Origin: Halomonas chromatireducens
Lineage (GTDB): Bacteria > Pseudomonadota > Gammaproteobacteria > Pseudomonadales > Halomonadaceae
Assembly: GCF_001545155.1 (NCBI RefSeq)
Contig: NZ_CP014226.1
Location: 657,926-721,925, forward strand
Direction of reading: 5' to 3'
Length of the DNA: 64,000 nt
Part shown: positions 19,421 through 30,067 of the stretch, one piece after another
Position numbering within the stretch: position 1 is the stretch's first letter
Layout: every line of letters starts with the position of its first letter
Program-made: the position numbers and the translations under genes
The notes under the pieces: generated by a model
The model's database searches: none
What the model was told of the DNA's origin: nothing
The model's input: only the letters and a program-made list of their open reading frames with translations

Positions 19421-19489
19421 CTCCAGCGCCAGCGCTTCCGGGTAATTCGTTCTGTTGCGCTACCGTGCCCATTGGTAACACAGGCAAGA

Positions 19490-20146
19490 CTACCGTTTGC
19501 CGCCGTGTTTGCCGGGGCGGCGGGCGGCGGGCTTCTTCTTGCGCGGCATAGGCTTGGGTGTCTCCGGCGGTACCCGGTAATGCAGGTAGAGATCCAGCAC
19601 CAGTTCCGGCAGCTGGTCGACGAGCGACTGAAGCCGTGCCGTGTCGGTGGCGAGCTCCGCCATGTCGGGTTCGTCTTCGAACAGGCCTGAAAGCGCCATG
19701 AAGGGCAGCAGTAGGGTGGCCACGGTCTCTTCGTCGTGCTCGAACCAGGACGCCTCATCCAGGAAAACCCCTTCCATGAATCCGGCGCACCAGTCGCCGA
19801 TGGGTGTTTCCTCCGGCGCCAGGCCGTCCAGGGCGGTATCGAAGGGAAGCTCCGGGAGCCCGCCCTGCTCGAGGGTGTCGATGGCGTTATGCCGCAGGCG
19901 CTCCAGCAGGCCGAGGATCTCGCTGCGCTCGGCATCGTCGGCGAAGGCGGGCTCGCCCTGGAAGAGTTCGGCGATCCAGGTGGCGCTCTCGATTTCGCTC
20001 GGGGCGACAGCCAGGGCTACCAGGAAGCCGTGGGCCGAGATGAGGTCCAGGGCATCGGGGTCGACGTGGTCGGACTCCAGGTACTCGTCGAGCCTTTCGA
20101 GCGCTTCATCCTCGAGCAATGGCTGGGGCTGGGGCGTGTCGGACAT
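19490..20146 (-). CDS. YecA/YgfB family (UPF0149) protein
   Basis: Uncharacterised all-alpha protein of the UPF0149 family, 218 residues. Family traits seen: SAHGFLVALAVAPSEI near residue 40, DWCAGFMEGV near 118, and an acidic interior. It ends in a very basic tail (PRKKKPAARRPGKHGGKR) that in YecA relatives is replaced by a SEC-C zinc motif; here that motif is missing. Function unknown. Convergent with the cardiolipin synthase. Confidence 0.82.
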   Translation of the reverse strand: MSDTPQPQPLLEDEALERLDEYLESDHVDPDALDLISAHGFLVALAVAPSEIESATWIAELFQGEPAFADDAERSEILGLLERLRHNAIDTLEQGGLPELPFDTALDGLAPEETPIGDWCAGFMEGVFLDEASWFEHDEETVATLLLPFMALSGLFEDEPDMAELATDTARLQSLVDQLPELVLDLYLHYRVPPETPKPMPRKKKPAARRPGKHGGKR

Positions 20147-20343
20147 GGGGCCTCTCGCTGGCGGCGGGTCGGATAAGGGTGTGTCGGAATCGGAAAAGGG
20201 CCTTGTGCCGGCCTGGGCTGGACGTCGCCCTCCAGGGCCTCCATTCTAGCACCCTGGTCTCATCCGGTCCTTCTCATGCGCTACCGGCCGAACCAGGAAT
20301 CTGCTCCAGGCCCCGCCTGCACCAGGAGACCCTTCGCTTCGCC

Positions 20344-20934
20344 ATGAACCTTCCCGCTACTGTTCTCAAGCGTCCCATTGCCGCTTCGAACCGGCCGGCA
20401 CTTCCCGACCCGGGGGCGACCTGGTTGAATCAGCTCGACGACTCGGCGCTGCAGCAGGCTCTGCTCGACCGGGTCGACGCCGCCTGGAGCCTTTGTGTCG
20501 AAGTCCATCCCGATTTGCCGCGGCCACGGGTCTGGTGCGACCTGCGTGGCAAATGCGCGGGCCAGGCGCACTATGGGCGCGGTGGTCTGCGCTTCAACCC
20601 GGTGCTCTATCGAGAAAATCGCCACGCTTATCTGGTCGAGGTGGTGCCCCACGAGATGGCCCACTGGTTGGTTCACCATCTCAGCGATGGCCACCGGGCG
20701 CGCCCCCATGGCCGCGAGTGGCGCACGGTTATGGAACAGCTTTTCGGCCTCGAGCCCCGGGTGACCCATGCCTTCGATACGGGACGGGCGAGTCCTGCAC
20801 CCTACCGCTACGTCTGCCGCTGCCGTGAGCACGCCTTTACCGCACGACGTCACTCCCTGGCGCGCCGAGGCAGGGGCTACCGCTGTCGTCACTGTGCTCA
20901 GACCTTGGTCTATCAGCCGTTTGTAGAGCCTTAA
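20344..20934 (+). CDS. SprT-like zinc metalloprotease domain protein
   Basis: Protein of 196 residues with the zincin motif HEMAHWLVHH and a third potential ligand in HGREWRTVM. A C-terminal zinc-ribbon-like part follows (YVCRCREH...YRCRHCAQTL). This matches the SprT/Spartan family. In eukaryotes Spartan degrades DNA-protein crosslinks; the role of bacterial SprT proteins is unsettled. Start ATG 20344 (MNLPATVLKRP) is the first with homologous content. It is divergent from the YgfB-like gene. Confidence 0.88.
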   Translation: MNLPATVLKRPIAASNRPALPDPGATWLNQLDDSALQQALLDRVDAAWSLCVEVHPDLPRPRVWCDLRGKCAGQAHYGRGGLRFNPVLYRENRHAYLVEVVPHEMAHWLVHHLSDGHRARPHGREWRTVMEQLFGLEPRVTHAFDTGRASPAPYRYVCRCREHAFTARRHSLARRGRGYRCRHCAQTLVYQPFVEP

Positions 20935-21105
20935 AGCATATCCAACTATTTGAAATAAAAAAGAAAAATCTTGATACCAAGGTCTAAGGGGAAGGTCGTT
21001 ACAGGAGGTATATGCTGGAGGGACATCATGGTGCCGGCGCAACCAACAATAATGCTGCCGGCGGTATCCACAGAGAGTGGTGCATCTCCTGGAAGAGGCT
21101 ATTCA
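20935..21105 (+). promoter_or_regulatory. acs upstream region with a degenerate GTCTAA site
   Basis: AT-rich 171-bp leader of acs. It contains TTGAAA at 20950-20955 as a possible -35 element, and at 20973-20987 GATAC-CAAG-GTCTAA, which shares the right half of the four RGAC-N4-GTCTA repeats near 40.7 kb. The left half matches poorly, so the link is tentative. Confidence 0.35.
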
Positions 21106-23055
<1,950 letters not shown>

Positions 23056-23077
23056 TGAAGTTGCGGTACGGAATACT

Positions 23078-23100
23078 GCCGGCCCTCGGGCCGGCTTTTT
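23078..23100. terminator. Rho-independent terminator after acs
   Basis: GCCGGCCC / GGGCCGGC arms with loop TC followed by TTTTT, between convergent acs and ku. Confidence 0.85.
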
Positions 23101-23104
23101 CGAT

Positions 23105-24250
23105 TCAACCGGCGGCAACGATGGCCTTGAGCAGCTCGGCCTTGCTCATGCGGCTGCGGCCGGGAACGTCGTGTTGTTGGGCGCGCGCATAGAGTTCGTC
23201 TCGGGAGAGATTTTCCAGCTCGGTAGTGGGACTCTTGTCACGGGCGGCTGTCTTCCGGGTCGTGTCGCGCTTGCTGGCCTGCTTGCGCTTCTCTGCTTTC
23301 TGGCCCTGGCGACTCGAGGTGTCGCTGTCGCTCTCTTGTCCTCCCGGGGGGCGGCCTTCGGCCAGGCTCTGCTTGAGCACTTGCATCAGGTCGATGACTT
23401 CGCCGCCCTGTTCCGGCTCCACATCCGGCTCGCTCTCCTCCTCACCCAAGGTGATGACGTCCTTGCCGCGGGATAGCTTCTCCTCGGCTCGCGCGACGAT
23501 TCGCTGGCTCTGCAGGTCCTGTAGCTCGTCGCGCTCGAAGTCATCTTCCGCTAAAGCTTCGATGGCCTTTTGCATGGCCTTGACTCGCTGCTTGTCGGGT
23601 TTGGTTGGTGCGGGCAGGCCGATATCCTCCGGCGCCCGTACCTCCTCGGCAAAGCGCAGCGTCTCGGCACGCAGGATGCCTTTCTCCGCAATGATTGCCA
23701 CGAGATATTCCTTACCGCGCATGACGAAGGTGGCGATGCCGGCCCGCCCGGTGGCCTCCATGCTCTCGGCCAGCAGGCGGTAGGCCTTGGTCACGCCCTT
23801 GTCGGGGGTCATGAAGTAGGCGCGCTGGAAATACATCGGGTCGATCTCGTCGAGGCCGACGAAGCGCTTTAGGTCGATTTCCTGTGACTTTTCGGGAGCC
23901 AGCGACTCGAGTTCGCGATCTTCCACTACCACGAATTCGTTCTTCTCGACTTCGTAGCCGCGAACCAGCTCGTCGTAGTCGAGCACGCGTTGCTCCAGCT
24001 CGCAGAAGTAGCGCCGTGCCAGCGGCGTGCCTTCCGAGTCGACCATGCGAAGCGATACAGTCTTGGGCCGGTTGGCCGGGTAGAGGTTGACCGGGAGGCT
24101 GACCAGGCCGAAGGTGATGGTACCCGACCACAGCGGGCGTGGGCCGCTGGCGTGAAAGCGTTTCTTCTCGTCGCGCTTCGCCGATGGGTCCTTGCGCTTG
24201 TCCTTCTCCTTCTCTTTGCCTTTAGTCTGGGGCTTGCTCTGGCTAGGCAC
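23105..24250 (-). CDS. Ku protein (NHEJ), long form with C-terminal SAP-like segment
   Basis: DNA-end-binding Ku homodimer subunit of bacterial non-homologous end joining. The Ku core runs from about residue 40 (LWSGTITFGLVSLPVNLYPA) to 290. It is preceded by about 35 Lys-rich residues and followed by a Lys/Arg/Ser-rich linker. The last 38 residues (LENLSRDELYARAQQHDVP...SKAELLKAIVAAG) resemble a SAP/Rho-N DNA-binding motif. At 381 residues it is longer than typical bacterial Ku (about 270-300). It overlaps the upstream ku gene by eight bases. Confidence 0.93.
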   Translation of the reverse strand: MPSQSKPQTKGKEKEKDKRKDPSAKRDEKKRFHASGPRPLWSGTITFGLVSLPVNLYPANRPKTVSLRMVDSEGTPLARRYFCELEQRVLDYDELVRGYEVEKNEFVVVEDRELESLAPEKSQEIDLKRFVGLDEIDPMYFQRAYFMTPDKGVTKAYRLLAESMEATGRAGIATFVMRGKEYLVAIIAEKGILRAETLRFAEEVRAPEDIGLPAPTKPDKQRVKAMQKAIEALAEDDFERDELQDLQSQRIVARAEEKLSRGKDVITLGEEESEPDVEPEQGGEVIDLMQVLKQSLAEGRPPGGQESDSDTSSRQGQKAEKRKQASKRDTTRKTAARDKSPTTELENLSRDELYARAQQHDVPGRSRMSKAELLKAIVAAG

Positions 24251-25019
24251 GCTTGCGTTCCTTCTTCAGGCTGGCTTCGAGCGCCTTGGAAAGGTCGTCG
24301 GAAGCCTTGCGGCGACGAATGGGGGTGACCTTGACGCTCTTGCCATGCTGTTTGGCCTCGATCAGTTCCATTACTCGTTCACGATATTCGTCGTGGTACT
24401 CTTCGGGATCGAACTCCGCTTCCAGCATGCCGATCAACTGCCTTGCCATGTCGAGCTCTTTTGTATCCAGCGGCTTGCCCCCGGGCGGCTCCAGAGCCTC
24501 GACCGGGACCACCTGCTCTGCGTGGCGCAGCGACATCAACATGGGTACGCCCCGGTGCAGGCGCAGCGCGCCGACATAGCGCTTCTTGCGCATGATCCAG
24601 CGGGCCAGGCCCTCCTTGCCGCTCTTCTCCAGGGCCTCGGCCAAGGTGAAGTAGAGCGACTCGCTGCCGTCGGGACCGAGATAGTAGGGGCGGTCGTACC
24701 AGCGGTGGTCGATCGCCTGGGACGGCATGAAGCGGATCACCTCGATGTCGCGACCCGAGTCGGGCTCCAGCGCCTCCAGCTCCTCCTTGTCGAACACCAC
24801 CAGACTGCCCTCGCCGGTGCGAAAGGCACGCCGGGTTTCTGCGTAGGGCACGATTTCGTCGGTCTCGGGATTGACCATGGCCTGCTTGACCGGTGAGCGG
24901 TCCTTCTCGTGGAGCAGGCGGAAATGCACGCTGCGATCCTGCACCGCCGAATAGAGCTTGACCGGTACCTGAACCTCGCCGAAGCGGATCACGCCTTTCC
25001 ACATCGCTCGTGCCGCCAT
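24243..25019 (-). CDS. Ku protein (NHEJ), short form
   Basis: Second Ku paralogue, 258 residues, essentially the Ku core alone: MWKGVIRFGEVQVPVKLYSA at the start, then RYVGALRLHRGVPMLMSLRHAEQV and a basic tail (IRRRKASDDLSKALEASLKKERKRA). It overlaps its upstream neighbour, the small Cys-rich gene, by one base and the long ku by eight, so the three are probably translated from one message. Two divergent Ku genes suggest a heterodimer or alternative homodimers. Confidence 0.93.
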   Translation of the reverse strand: MAARAMWKGVIRFGEVQVPVKLYSAVQDRSVHFRLLHEKDRSPVKQAMVNPETDEIVPYAETRRAFRTGEGSLVVFDKEELEALEPDSGRDIEVIRFMPSQAIDHRWYDRPYYLGPDGSESLYFTLAEALEKSGKEGLARWIMRKKRYVGALRLHRGVPMLMSLRHAEQVVPVEALEPPGGKPLDTKELDMARQLIGMLEAEFDPEEYHDEYRERVMELIEAKQHGKSVKVTPIRRRKASDDLSKALEASLKKERKRA

Positions 25020-25240
25020 TAGCCCTCCTCCCGCTCATGGGTGTGTTGTGAGCGCTGAGTTGCATCCTCATGGCATTCCGGGCAGAGCGTTTCGCGGCTC
25101 TCTAAGCGCTCCGCCACGCAAGCCGGACAGATCGGCCGATCACAGTCGATGCAGTGATAGCCTGCCTCGTAATGAAAGGTGCGCAGGCGGAACTGGCAGG
25201 TCTCGGGTCCGGACTCCAGCCACCAGTGTGCTTCGCTCAT
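25019..25240 (-). CDS. Small Cys-rich (B-box-like zinc finger) protein in NHEJ operon
   Basis: 73-residue protein with seven cysteines (C15, C30, C33, C38, C41, C53, C56) and several histidines, arranged as CIDC-x4-CPAC...CPEC, which looks like a B-box or double zinc-knuckle. The N-terminal half (HWWLESGPETCQFRLRTFHYEAGYHC) is aromatic-rich. The stop overlaps the start of the short ku gene (one base) and its start is 27 bp after ligD, so it is transcribed inside the Ku/LigD block. No characterised family is recognised; a DNA-repair accessory role is inference from position only. Confidence 0.75.
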   Translation of the reverse strand: MSEAHWWLESGPETCQFRLRTFHYEAGYHCIDCDRPICPACVAERLESRETLCPECHEDATQRSQHTHEREEG

Positions 25241-25267
25241 GTCGTATCCCTCGCTCCGTACTGCTGC

Positions 25268-27823
25268 CTATTTCACGCCGACGCGCTTGAGCAGGTCGGC
25301 ATCCAGTGGGCGAGCCCCCTCGGCGAAGCCCGTCCAGGGGTCCTCGCGCAGCGCCGAGAGCCGTCGGCGCAGGTTTTCGACGTTGTAACGGTCGGCGCGC
25401 AGCGCAGCGTTGAGTTCGTCCCAACGGATCGGCACGGCGACCGGCGCCCCCTTGCGTGCACGTACCGTGTAGGAGGCGACGGCCGTTGCGCCGCGGCCGT
25501 TGCGCAGGTAATCGATGAAGATGCGACCCTTACGCTTGGCCTTGGACATGTTGGTGGTCAGCCGCTGGGGATCATCCCTGGCGTGGGCCTCGGCTACGCC
25601 CTTGGCGAAGGCCTTGGCCTGGTCCCACTCGGCGGCGGGCTCGATCGGCACCACTAGATGCAGTCCCTTGCCCCCGGTAGTGCGCACAAAGGGTGTGAGA
25701 CCCAGCGATTCGATGCGCTCGCGCAGGGTGCGGGCCACGCGCAGAATCTCCTTCCAGGCGATGCCTTCATCGGGGTCGAGATCGAACACCAGATTGTCGG
25801 GCTGTTCGAGATGGTCGATGCGACTGCCCCAGGGGTGGATCTCCAGCGCGCCGGCCTGCACCAGGCCCACCAGGTCCGCGGCCGACTCGACATAGACATA
25901 TTCAGCGCTGCCCTTTTTTTCCGGCACATCGACACGGGGTACGCTTGACGGTATGGCTCGCTGGGGATGCTTCTGAAAGAAGCACTCGTCGTCGCGTCCC
26001 TGGGGGCAGCGCACCAGGGAGAGCGGCCTCCGGGCCAGGTGGGGCAGGACCCACTCGTGGATCTGGTCGTAGAATCGCGCCAGGTCGAGCTTGGTCAGGC
26101 CCTGCTCGGGAAACAGAATCCGGTCGGGACTGGTGATGCGCACCCCGAGCAACGAGGTCTCGCCCTTGCGCTTGCGAGGGGCTGGCTCGGCCGACTTCGT
26201 GTTCTCCTCCGGAGCGCCTTCGGCAGCCATCTCCTTGATCGGGGTCATGCGGATCTCCTTCGGGTTGCGGTCCTCACGCAGGCCGCGAAAGGCCGGATGG
26301 CGCAGGCGGCCGTCACGAGTGCGCTCGGTAAACTCCACCTCGATCACCAGCTCGGGTCGCACCCAGTGTACGGAGCGGCTATCCGGCACACCGCCATGAA
26401 AGGGGGAGCGTTTGACTTCCAGCTCCTGCAGTGTGGCGCCAAGTCTTTCCAGCAGCCGATGGCTGAAGCCGGTCCCCACGCGTCCGGCGTAGACCAGCCC
26501 CTCCTTGCCGTAGGCCCCCATCAGCAGCGAGCCAAAGCCCTTGCGTGAGCCGCCGGGCTCGGTATAGCCGCCGACAACGAACTCCTCATGGCTGACGCAC
26601 TTGACCTTGAGCCAGTCGCGGCTGCGTTTCTGCTGGTATCGGCTGTCGGCGCGCTTGCAGATGATGCCTTCGAGCCCCATCTGGCAGGCGCGCTCGTGAA
26701 AGGCCTTGCCCTGGGTGTCGAGGTGGTCGGAGTAGCGAATCTTGCCTTCCTTCATGCCGGCATCGGCGAGCAGCGCCTCCAGGGTGCGCTTGCGCTCCAG
26801 CAGGGTAACGCTTGCCAGGTCATGGCCCTGGAAATAAGGGAGATCAAAGACCTGGTAGACGAGGGCGGACGTGCGGCCGCTGGAGAGAGCCTCCTGGAGT
26901 TCGCTGAAGCGGCTCACGCCATCCCTGCCCATGGCCACCACTTCGCCATCGAGCAGCGCCGAATCCACCGCCAGAGGTTCCAGCGCCTCCGCGATTTCGC
27001 GAAAGCGGCGGGTCCAATCCTTGCCGTTGCGGGTGATCAATCTCACATTCCCTGCTTCCAGGCGGGCAAGCAGACGGTAGCCGTCGAGCTTGATCTCGTG
27101 AATCCAGTTGCCCTTGGTGGGCACTTCGCGGGCAAGGGTGGCCAATTGAGGCTTGACGTCGCGGGGAAGCCTGGCTTTGCGGGCGCCGCGAAGGGCCTTC
27201 GGGTCGAGTGGATCGCCGTCGAGAGTCTCGTCCGTGTCGTTGGTCGTACACCAGGTGTGATCTCGATCGTCGGCGATCTCCTCCATGCTGCGTCCGCTGG
27301 CGATGCTGGTGTCGAGATCGACCGTGAGCGAATCGTCCATGCGCTGGTTGTCATCGCTGCGCTTGATCATCAGCCAGTTGCGTCCATGCTTGTCCTGGCG
27401 CTTGCCGCTCATGCGGGTCAGGGTCCAACTGCCCTTGAGCCGTTCGCCATCGAGCTCGATGTCGAGGCGGTCCTTGGTCGACTTGCCTTTGATCTGCCAA
27501 GCGCCGCAATCCCACAGCATGACGGTGCCGCCGCCGTAGGATTTCTCAGGTATCACGCCTTCGAACTCGCCATACTCCAGAGGATGGTCTTCGACCTCTA
27601 CGGCAAGGCGCTTCTCACCGGGCACAAGGCTCGGCCCCTTGGGTAGCGCCCAGCTGCGCAGCACGCCGTCCTGCTCCAGGCGCAGGTCAAAGTGATCATG
27701 GCTCGCCGCGTGCTTGTGCATGATGTAAAGCTTGCCTGTCGCCGAAGTCGCTCCTTCCTCGCCGGCAGGCTCGAGGCTGTTCTCGAAGTCTCGCTTGCGG
27801 TGGTACTCCTTGAGTTTCTTCAT
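25268..27823 (-). CDS. ligD: DNA ligase D (PE-ligase-polymerase)
   Basis: Multifunctional NHEJ enzyme with domain order 3'-phosphoesterase, ATP-dependent ligase, primase-like polymerase. Seen: PE domain about residues 30-180 (ASHDHFDLRLEQDGVL, EYGEFEGVIPEKSYGGG); ligase from about 210 with the adenylated-lysine motif IKLDGYRLLAR; polymerase domain from about 560 with NLVFDLDPDEG and TTGGKGLHLVVP. The chosen ATG (27823, MKKLKEYHRKRDF) has AAGGA eight bases upstream; in-frame ATGs at 27829, 27832 and 27853 are alternatives. About 851 residues. Confidence 0.95.
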   Translation of the reverse strand: MKKLKEYHRKRDFENSLEPAGEEGATSATGKLYIMHKHAASHDHFDLRLEQDGVLRSWALPKGPSLVPGEKRLAVEVEDHPLEYGEFEGVIPEKSYGGGTVMLWDCGAWQIKGKSTKDRLDIELDGERLKGSWTLTRMSGKRQDKHGRNWLMIKRSDDNQRMDDSLTVDLDTSIASGRSMEEIADDRDHTWCTTNDTDETLDGDPLDPKALRGARKARLPRDVKPQLATLAREVPTKGNWIHEIKLDGYRLLARLEAGNVRLITRNGKDWTRRFREIAEALEPLAVDSALLDGEVVAMGRDGVSRFSELQEALSSGRTSALVYQVFDLPYFQGHDLASVTLLERKRTLEALLADAGMKEGKIRYSDHLDTQGKAFHERACQMGLEGIICKRADSRYQQKRSRDWLKVKCVSHEEFVVGGYTEPGGSRKGFGSLLMGAYGKEGLVYAGRVGTGFSHRLLERLGATLQELEVKRSPFHGGVPDSRSVHWVRPELVIEVEFTERTRDGRLRHPAFRGLREDRNPKEIRMTPIKEMAAEGAPEENTKSAEPAPRKRKGETSLLGVRITSPDRILFPEQGLTKLDLARFYDQIHEWVLPHLARRPLSLVRCPQGRDDECFFQKHPQRAIPSSVPRVDVPEKKGSAEYVYVESAADLVGLVQAGALEIHPWGSRIDHLEQPDNLVFDLDPDEGIAWKEILRVARTLRERIESLGLTPFVRTTGGKGLHLVVPIEPAAEWDQAKAFAKGVAEAHARDDPQRLTTNMSKAKRKGRIFIDYLRNGRGATAVASYTVRARKGAPVAVPIRWDELNAALRADRYNVENLRRRLSALREDPWTGFAEGARPLDADLLKRVGVK

Positions 27824-27982
27824 CGGCATCATCCTTGGCCGCTGAGCTGCCATTTCACTATCCGTATTTCCAGCCTAGTCGTGCTGCAGGGAAGCGCCAT
27901 AGTCTCGAAACGCAGCGAGCCCCGACGTTATCGCCGAGGCCCGCGTTCGGGAGTAGATAGAAGCCGAATCGGCAGGCTGGAC

Positions 27983-28435
27983 TCAACTGGCCATAAGCAC
28001 CTTCTTGCGTGCCTGCATCTTTTCGCCGAGCTCTTCGAGTTCACTCTGCGACATGGTCTTCCTGGCTTGAGGAAACATCTCTTCCTCTTCCTCTTCGGCA
28101 TGGTGTTCGATCAGTTCCTTGAGCACCTTGGCACGGCCGGAAAACTGGGTGCCGCCGGGGTCGGTCTTCTTGAGATCGGGCAATACCAGCTCTTCGACGG
28201 CGCGATGCTCCTCGTGAGCCTCGTAATACATGACATCGTTGGTCTTGCCGCTAGCCTTCTTGAAGGCAGGGTAGAAAATCTCTTCCTCGATCTGGGTGTG
28301 AACCCGTATTTCCTTTTCGATCTTGGCCAACAGTTCAGGGCGCTTCTTTTCAGCACGCTCCGTCGTATTTACCAGTTGGTTGAGTAGATCGCGTACTGTC
28401 TCATGGTCTTCCTTGAGCAGCTCGAGAGCGTTCAT
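27983..28435 (-). CDS. Hemerythrin HHE-domain protein
   Basis: 150-residue four-helix protein with the iron-ligand pattern of the HHE cation-binding family: DHETVRDLL near residue 10, HTQIEEEIFYP near 46, EAHEEHRAVEELV near 73, and EHHAEEEEEEMFPQARK near 109. Such proteins bind a non-haem di-iron centre and have been tied to oxygen, NO or peroxide handling. It lies about 160 bp upstream of ligD on the same strand, so cotranscription with NHEJ is possible but unproven. Confidence 0.87.
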   Translation of the reverse strand: MNALELLKEDHETVRDLLNQLVNTTERAEKKRPELLAKIEKEIRVHTQIEEEIFYPAFKKASGKTNDVMYYEAHEEHRAVEELVLPDLKKTDPGGTQFSGRAKVLKELIEHHAEEEEEEMFPQARKTMSQSELEELGEKMQARKKVLMAS

Positions 28436-28760
28436 AGGTCATCTCCTTGATGTCACGTTTGATGTCCCGTCCTGTGGGCATCAAGCCTAGGCGCTGGGCT
28501 CGGTAGGCTCCCAAGGCCACGCCTGGCTATGAGGTGAAGGTTAGTCGGCCACGAAAGCCTGTCAATGACAGCGGCACGGGGTCGAAACGACAGGCTAAGT
28601 AACCGCTTCTTCCGTTCCTTTTTGTTTCTCACGATGCAGAAAGGTAAAGAATCGTCCAGGGCATGGAACCTTAGGGTAGGGCTGAATATCTTGAAGAGGA
28701 GATAGGGAAATTTGGGCCACACGGCGTGGCTCCAACGTTTTTGTCACGGAGTTTGATGAA
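28436..28760. other. Divergent intergenic region, no gene seen
   Basis: About 325 bases between the hemerythrin-like gene and the ATP-grasp gene. It includes ribosome sites for both flanking genes (AGGAGATGACCT on the minus strand at 28436-28447; a weak CACGGAG before 28761). A minus-strand ORF of 89 codons has no plausible composition and is not called. Promoters for both directions are expected here but no clear -10/-35 pair was identified. Confidence 0.5.
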
Positions 28761-30050
28761 ATGAAAAGGAACATTTTTATCGTCGCGCTGGAAGATCAAC
28801 AGCGTGAGGAGTTGGAGACGCTACGCCACGCTAATGGATTCGAGATCCATGGCTTGCTTTCCGTCAAGGAAGCCGTCGAGTCGCCCAGCTTTTCCTTCGA
28901 TGCCTTGTTGGACGAAGCCCGTGACAGGCTCAAGTCGTTTGATGGTTCCGTCGACGCCATCCTGGCGCAATGGGATTTTCCTACCAGCGTCATGGTGCCC
29001 ATCCTGTGTCAGGAGTACTGCATCCCCGCGCCCTCGGTAGAGTGTGTGCTCAAGTGTGAGCACAAGTACTGGAGCCGGCTCGAACAGCAGAAGGTAATCT
29101 CGGAGGTGGTGCCGACGTTCTGCGGCGTTGACCCCTTCGCCGATGATCCGCTTTCTCAGGTCACCCTCGACTATCCGTTCTGGATCAAGCCGGTCAAGGC
29201 GTTCTCCTCGCACCTGGGCTTCAGGATCGAGAACGCCGAGCAGTTTCACGCTGCGATTGAAGCGATTCGCCAAGGTATCCGCCAGCTCGGCGATCCCTTC
29301 AATGAGGCGCTGCGCCACGCCGAGCTTCCATCCGAGATCCAGCATATGGACGGTAATTCCTGCATTGTCGAACAGATCGTATCTGGTGTGCAGGGCGCGC
29401 CCGAAGGCACGGTTTACCGTGGCGAGTTCAACGTTCACGGTATCATCGCCCAGCCCAATTCGGTCAACAAGGACATCCCCTATGACCGCCTGGAGTATCC
29501 AAGCAACCTGCCCGAGCGCATACATCGCCAGATGATCGACGTCTCGCGTCGCTTCCTCGAGCATATCGGTTACGACAACGGTTGCTTCAATGCCGAGTTC
29601 ATGTGGAACGAGGAAACGGACAAGCTCTGGTTGATCGAGTTCAATACGCGAATCTCTCAGTCCCATAGCGAGATATTCATCATGGTGGACGGGATGTCCA
29701 ATCACGAGGTGGCCCTCGACATCGCCTTGGGCGAACGACCTTCACTGGCCAATCGACAGGGCGTTGCAGCCGTGGCCGCCAAGTGCTACATCCCCTACGA
29801 GCACAGGGACGGCATCGTCAGGCGAATACCCAGCGAAGCGGAAATCGAGGCGCTTGTTGAGCGCTTCCCTGGAACCAAGGTGCGGATCGACGTGGAGCCG
29901 GGCACGCAACTCGGTGAGTTGATGCACCAGGACAGCTTCAGCTATCGCCTGGGAACCCTCTATGTTGCAGGTGAGGACCACGATCAGATAGAGGAGCGCT
30001 ACAGGGCTTGCCTGGAGGCGCTCGAGTTCGAGATCGAACCCATCGAATGA
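28761..30050 (+). CDS. ATP-grasp domain protein, uncharacterised carboxylate-amine ligase
   Basis: 429-residue protein with an ATP-grasp fold. The N-terminal third is a pre-ATP-grasp domain; ATP-contacting strands include YPFWIKPVKAFSSHLGF (about 145-160) and CIVEQIVSG, and the Mg-binding loop is visible as FNAEF (about 275) and LIEFNTRISQ (about 292). A C-terminal domain similar to carboxylase/ligase tails follows. Family members join a carboxylate to an amine or thiol via acyl phosphate. The substrate is unknown. An AAGGAGG-led hydrolase gene follows after 17 bp, so the two probably act together. Confidence 0.8.
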   Translation: MKRNIFIVALEDQQREELETLRHANGFEIHGLLSVKEAVESPSFSFDALLDEARDRLKSFDGSVDAILAQWDFPTSVMVPILCQEYCIPAPSVECVLKCEHKYWSRLEQQKVISEVVPTFCGVDPFADDPLSQVTLDYPFWIKPVKAFSSHLGFRIENAEQFHAAIEAIRQGIRQLGDPFNEALRHAELPSEIQHMDGNSCIVEQIVSGVQGAPEGTVYRGEFNVHGIIAQPNSVNKDIPYDRLEYPSNLPERIHRQMIDVSRRFLEHIGYDNGCFNAEFMWNEETDKLWLIEFNTRISQSHSEIFIMVDGMSNHEVALDIALGERPSLANRQGVAAVAAKCYIPYEHRDGIVRRIPSEAEIEALVERFPGTKVRIDVEPGTQLGELMHQDSFSYRLGTLYVAGEDHDQIEERYRACLEALEFEIEPIE

Positions 30051-30067
30051 ACCATCAAGGAGGATAC

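Noticed and set aside
28453..28722. 89-codon minus-strand ORF in the hemerythrin/ATP-grasp gap
   Set aside because: No ribosome site, unlikely composition, and it fills a region that should hold two promoters.
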